64,000 nt of DNA from Sphingomonas sp. PP-CE-1G-424. Lineage in GTDB: Bacteria > Pseudomonadota > Alphaproteobacteria > Sphingomonadales > Sphingomonadaceae. Shown here piece after piece: positions 60,846-64,000 of this stretch (the stretch's first letter is position 1; each line of letters begins with the position of its first letter). The stretch is taken from the NCBI RefSeq assembly GCF_004341085.1, contig NZ_SLXW01000001.1, positions 992,001 through 1,056,000 of the forward strand, in the 5' to 3' direction. Position numbers and translations under genes: made by a program. The notes under the pieces were generated by a model, which searched no databases, was not told the DNA's origin, and saw only the letters and a list, made by a program, of their open reading frames with translations.

Positions 60846-62347
60846 GCTGTGTCCTGGATGGTCATGTGAGTCGGCAGGTTGAGCCGGAAGGTCGCGCCGT
60901 CGCCGAGCGTCGACTGCACGTCGATCGTGCCGCCCAGACGATAGGCGAGCGCGCGGACATGCGCGAGTCCGATGCCTTCGCCCGGCTGGTCCTGCGCGCC
61001 CGAGCGGCGGAACAGGTCGAACACACGCTGGTGATCGCGTGGATCGATGCCGCGGCCATTGTCGACCACCGACAGAATGACGCGGCCGCGTTCGGTATGG
61101 CCCTTCACGACAATCTCGCCGGGGCGGCCGGGCTTCAGATATTTGGTCGCGTTCTCGATCAGGTTCGACAGGATCTGTTCGAGCGCGAGGCGATCGGTGA
61201 CGATTCCCGGCATCGGCCGCTCGACGCGCACCACGGCGCCGCGATCGTCGACGATGTGCTGCATCGCGCCGACGATCGTGTCGACCAGTTGCGCGGGGTC
61301 GATATGCTCGGGCGCGATCGTCCGGCGGCCTTCGCGCGCCAGCTTGAGGATGGCGTTGATCAGCCGGTCCATCTTCTGCGTCGAGGTACGGATGAAGCCG
61401 ATCGCCTCGGGCAGGTCTTCGCGCGCCGCCAACCGTGCGTCTTCCGTCAGGATGTGCGGTGCCTCGGTCTCGGCGCGGTCGACGAGTTCGGCGAGCGGCC
61501 CGGCGGCGGTCGCGAGTTCGGCGGTGAAGCCCATCACGTTGACCAGAGGCGAGCGCAGATCGTGGCTGACGATATACGCGAAGCGCTGGATCTCCTCGTT
61601 CGCACGGCTGAGATCGGCGGTGCGTTCCGTGACCTGCTCTTCCAGCGTCTCGTTGAGGGTGCGCAGGCTGTCGCGCGAGGCGGCGAGGTCGGCGGTGTAG
61701 CGGCGGATCAGCAGGACCGCGAGAATCGCGACGATCAGCAGCAGCGCCGCGGCGAGGCCGGCGACCGAGAGGAACAGCGCGCTGGTGCGTTGCTGGCGCT
61801 CGGTGCGGATCGCCAGCAGGCGGACTTCGTCGGCGGCCATCGCCTGGAGGCGGTAGCGGATGCCGCGCATCAACGGCACGCTGGCATCGACCGCGAACCG
61901 GCGCTGCGCCTCGGCGATCCGACCCGAGGCGACCAGGGTCATCGACTGCGTCCGGAGCGCGCGCAACTGGACGAAGCGCGGCTCGATCAGGTCGAGGCGC
62001 GCGATCTGGTTGGGGTTGTCGCGCGTCAGGTGGCGCAGCTTGCGGATCGACGGGACGAGGTTGCCTGCGGTTCGTGCGTAGGCCGCCGCGAACAACGGCT
62101 TGCCGGCGAGGATGTAGCCGCGCCGCGCCGTCTCGGACTGCTCCATCTGGATCTGGAGCGTGGCGACCGCTTGGCGGACATCCTGCGTGTGGAGGATCTC
62201 GGCGGTATAGGTGTGGTTGCGGACGGTGATCCAGCCGATCGCGATCGCCGCGGCGGCCAGCGCGATGAAGCCGAGCGTCATGAACGCGACCAGCCACCGT
62301 GCGACCCGCCCCTCCGACGAGGGCAATTTCAAGCGTACGCGGACCAT
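60842..62347 (-). CDS. Membrane histidine kinase with CHASE3-like sensor
   Basis: 501 residues. Membrane helices at about 18-40 and 189-215 bracket a helical periplasmic domain (SETARRGYILAGKPLF, CHASE3-type). A coiled coil (QVTERTADLSRANEEIQRFA) leads into HisKA with His262 (YIVSHDLRSPLVNVMGF) and a HATPase domain (SNLIENATKYLKPG, DNGRGIDP, GEGIGLAHVRALAYRLGG). The F-box HDLRSPL is the form seen in phytochrome-like kinases. First gene of the coupled three-gene relay. Confidence 0.92.
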   Translation of the reverse strand: MVRVRLKLPSSEGRVARWLVAFMTLGFIALAAAAIAIGWITVRNHTYTAEILHTQDVRQAVATLQIQMEQSETARRGYILAGKPLFAAAYARTAGNLVPSIRKLRHLTRDNPNQIARLDLIEPRFVQLRALRTQSMTLVASGRIAEAQRRFAVDASVPLMRGIRYRLQAMAADEVRLLAIRTERQQRTSALFLSVAGLAAALLLIVAILAVLLIRRYTADLAASRDSLRTLNETLEEQVTERTADLSRANEEIQRFAYIVSHDLRSPLVNVMGFTAELATAAGPLAELVDRAETEAPHILTEDARLAAREDLPEAIGFIRTSTQKMDRLINAILKLAREGRRTIAPEHIDPAQLVDTIVGAMQHIVDDRGAVVRVERPMPGIVTDRLALEQILSNLIENATKYLKPGRPGEIVVKGHTERGRVILSVVDNGRGIDPRDHQRVFDLFRRSGAQDQPGEGIGLAHVRALAYRLGGTIDVQSTLGDGATFRLNLPTHMTIQDTA

Positions 62348-62422
62348 AGGGGTTGGGGTGTAGGCGGGCGGAGGTCGTTACGCCAGCGATACTGACGCGT
62401 CCGCCAGCGCAACGATATTGAT

Positions 62423-63163
62423 CTAGAGCAGCAGGTCCTGCGCGCTCGTCTTGCCGACGCGACCGCCGCCGCTGCGCCGGTCCATCTCGTGGTTGGCGGT
62501 GAAGCGGATATCGGGATCGCGGTCGGTCATGAACGCCATCAGCGTCTCGTGATCGAGCTCGGACCATTCCTTGCCACGATCGGGGCCGTAGCGGACGCGC
62601 GGGATCAGGCCGGGGTCGCGCGACCATTCGACGAGCTGCGCGAAACTCGCCTCGTTGAGCATGTCGCGCAGGTGGAACGCGGTGACGTAGGCGTCGGGGA
62701 ATGCGCGGTGTGCGGGCAGGCCGCGCTCGTGTTCCATGCCGTGCGGTTTGCGCCAATAGCGCAGTACCTGGTTCGAGAAGCTCGGCGAGTCGGGCCAGAG
62801 TCGTAGCGCGCATTTCCAGGTGCAGATCCATTCTGCGTCGCGGGTGAGCGCGGGCGTGCAGAATTTCTGCTCGAAATCGGCGCGGTGCGCGGCGAGCGCG
62901 AGCCGGCGTGGCCACGGGTCGAGCACCTGGCGGGCGCAATCATGCCAATACGGCGCGTCGGCGACATGCTCGTCGAGGATGTGGTGGATCGCCTGAGTCA
63001 CCGGCGGGATCAGTCGGCCGGGATTGACGAGCAGGCTGCCGCCTTCGCCGTAGATCTCCCAGCGGCCATCCTCGCCGAGCGCGACGTCCTGCCAGCCGAT
63101 CTCGCAGACGCCGTGGGCGGGCGGGGCCGAGCCGGTGGTCTCGAGGTCGACGACCCGGATCAT
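62423..63163 (-). CDS. DEDDh 3'-5' exonuclease family protein
   Basis: 246 residues from ATG 63163; an ATG at 63211 would add a Pro/Lys-rich tip. Exo I motif VVDLETTGSAP with the Asp-Glu metal pair; exo II-like LALAAHRADFEQKFC with the second aspartate; exo III HRAFPDAYVTAFHLRDML with the His-x4-Asp pattern. Related to ExoX and DnaQ-type exonucleases. The central cysteines and Trp-rich stretch (CTWKCALRLWPDSPSFSNQVL) are typical of the ExoX-like group. Role in repair or tRNA processing unknown. Confidence 0.85.
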   Translation of the reverse strand: MIRVVDLETTGSAPPAHGVCEIGWQDVALGEDGRWEIYGEGGSLLVNPGRLIPPVTQAIHHILDEHVADAPYWHDCARQVLDPWPRRLALAAHRADFEQKFCTPALTRDAEWICTWKCALRLWPDSPSFSNQVLRYWRKPHGMEHERGLPAHRAFPDAYVTAFHLRDMLNEASFAQLVEWSRDPGLIPRVRYGPDRGKEWSELDHETLMAFMTDRDPDIRFTANHEMDRRSGGGRVGKTSAQDLLL

Positions 63164-63229
63164 GTGGGGCTGGGGTTTGGGCTTGGGGTAGGGGGGCACC
63201 ATGCTCGCCATGTGGGGACAAAAGCGCGC

Positions 63230-63679
63230 TTAATCCAGCGCGTATGAGTCCTCGACGTCGACTTCGCGGACGCCGCGGCGCTGGCGGGCGCGATCGACCA
63301 GTTTCCGGAGACCTTCGCGGCGGTCGCGCGCCATCGGGATGTCGCGGAGCGTGAACTCGCCGCCGCTGGTCGTGCGATCGGTGGAGGTCAGGATGATCGT
63401 GCCGATGTCGGTCATCTGGTTGAGCAGCGAATAGCCGAGGCGGACGTCCTTGATCCGGTAGAGTTCGATCTCGTCGATCGTCTTGAACAGGATGCCGCGC
63501 TTGATGATCAGGCGCTGGTCGGTGATCTCGTAGCTGGCGCTGCGGTTCTTGAGCCAGCGGACGCCGATGATGACGAAGCCGACGCCGGCGAGACAGGTGA
63601 GGAGGGTGCCCCAACCGGCAAAGCTGCCGAGCAGCCAGCGGCGCGTGCTGGAGCGGAATTCGTCGACTGGGCGCTCCAC
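63230..63679 (-). CDS. PH-domain (bPH2/DUF304) membrane protein
   Basis: 149 residues. One hydrophobic hairpin or helix (about 18-42, LLGSFAGWGTLLTCLAGVGFVIIGVRW) followed by a bacterial PH domain: SYEITDQRLIIKRGILFKTIDEIELYRIKDVRLGYSLLN and IILTSTDRTTSGGEFTLRDIP in shorter pieces. Family members are of unknown function; some are linked to membrane stress. It starts about 66 bases upstream of the ExoX-like gene's own start. Confidence 0.85.
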   Translation of the reverse strand: MERPVDEFRSSTRRWLLGSFAGWGTLLTCLAGVGFVIIGVRWLKNRSASYEITDQRLIIKRGILFKTIDEIELYRIKDVRLGYSLLNQMTDIGTIILTSTDRTTSGGEFTLRDIPMARDRREGLRKLVDRARQRRGVREVDVEDSYALD

Positions 63680-63743
63680 TTGGGGACTCCTTGGGATGGT
63701 GGCGGGACGGTAGGCTGGGGCGGTGGTGAGTCAATCGCCCTCC

Positions 63744-63824
63744 CGTTCTCCCGCAAAGGCGGGAGTCCAGGGTTACAGGCGCCGGCGTTTGGAATTCCTG
63801 GACCCCCGCCTTCGCGGGGGAACG
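63744..63824. repeat. REPIN-like inverted repeat, family L, copy 2
   Basis: CGTTCTCCCGCAAAGGCGGG with an inverted CCCCCGCCTTCGCGGGGGAACG at the other end (read in two pieces); inner tails AGTCCAG and CTGGACC. Longer spacer than copy 1. Confidence 0.85.
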
Positions 63825-63897
63825 GTTAGTTTGCGTTACGCGGCATGTCGCGAGTTCCGTGTCACGCATCTGTTTTGCGTGTAGCTTGATCACGCAT

Positions 63898-64000
63898 ACC
63901 ACCCCGGCGGAGGCCGGGGCCCAGTTGGGGGACGTTGCTAACAGAGAGCGGTGTGCGTTACATCCACCTTTCCAACTGGGCCCCGGCCTTCGCCGGGGTG
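63898..64000. repeat. REPIN-like inverted repeat, family D, copy 3 (reaches window edge)
   Basis: CCACCCCGGCGGAGGCCGGG with an inverted partner CCGGCCTTCGCCGGGGTG at the last bases of the window; inner tails CCCAGTTGG and CCAACTGGG. Confidence 0.88.

Larger units (their letters stand above)
63680..64000. other. Intergenic region made of two REPIN-like elements
   Basis: It contains the elements at 63744-63824 and 63898 to the window edge, separated by about 70 bases of non-repeat sequence. No gene is seen before the window ends. Confidence 0.7.

Noticed and set aside
60866..62395. A 509-codon plus-strand frame opposite the membrane kinase
   Set aside because: Antisense shadow lacking a start with ribosome site and any recognisable domain.

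Overview
The window looks like chromosomal DNA of a Sphingomonas-type alphaproteobacterium (Sphingomonadaceae). This rests on high-GC coding with dense short overlaps, frequent TTG/GTG starts, a CcrM-type GANTC methylase end at the left edge, a split pntAA/pntAB/pntB transhydrogenase, a 40-residue aa3 oxidase subunit IV, a single Rel/Spo enzyme (Rsh), a polyhydroxyalkanoate (PHA) gene set, and the lgt - midA - pgeF order. The species assignment is inference. About 60 protein genes and one tRNA (Val, anticodon TAC) are supported. I see no rRNA, CRISPR array, insertion sequence or prophage.

Layout. 1-7.7 kb: ccrM 3' end, folP, a bestrophin-like channel, an orphan sigma-54 response regulator, the mini-CoxIV and the pnt operon, which is interrupted by a DUF559 nuclease gene bounded by inverted palindromic repeats. 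7.7-12 kb: a winged-helix regulator, tRNA-Val, a gene-poor stretch bounded by a copy of the tRNA 3' end, a divergent XRE / DUF6456 pair, and a DapF-like epimerase. 12-18.4 kb: fasciclin protein, CNT nucleoside transporter, YhhQ-type transporter, argB, and a tightly packed yggT - DUF167 - folD - marC run. 18.4-23 kb: a glycosylation cluster (GT-C-like membrane protein, GtrA flippase, methyltransferase, GtrB-like glycosyltransferase). 23-28.2 kb: rsh, HxlR regulator, thioesterase, TauE/SafE transporter, aminotransferase. 28.5-36 kb: phaC, phasin, clpS, Crp/Fnr regulator, murA, acetoacetyl-CoA reductase and hemH. 36-45.8 kb: an orphan molybdenum hydroxylase large subunit, acyl-CoA synthetase, lgt - midA - GNAT - pgeF, a Cys/Met-metabolism PLP enzyme and a phosphoribosyltransferase. 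46-56 kb: glycine-zipper protein, phytase-like esterase, rpmB, tadA, pepN, M28 peptidase, a YeeZ-like dehydrogenase, an EamA transporter and threonine aldolase. 56-64 kb: PBP1A, FMN reductase, a three-gene histidine kinase / receiver relay, a DEDD exonuclease and a PH-domain membrane protein.

The most striking non-coding feature is the density of REPIN-like elements: about 20 intergenic places carry a pair of inverted palindromic units, in several sequence families. One family encloses the DUF559 nuclease inside the pnt operon, with ATGA coupling upstream and a stop codon directly against the next ATG. That arrangement resembles RAYT transposase / REP units and is my main candidate for an undescribed system. 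Other copies end against the argB start codon or run into the midA reading frame.
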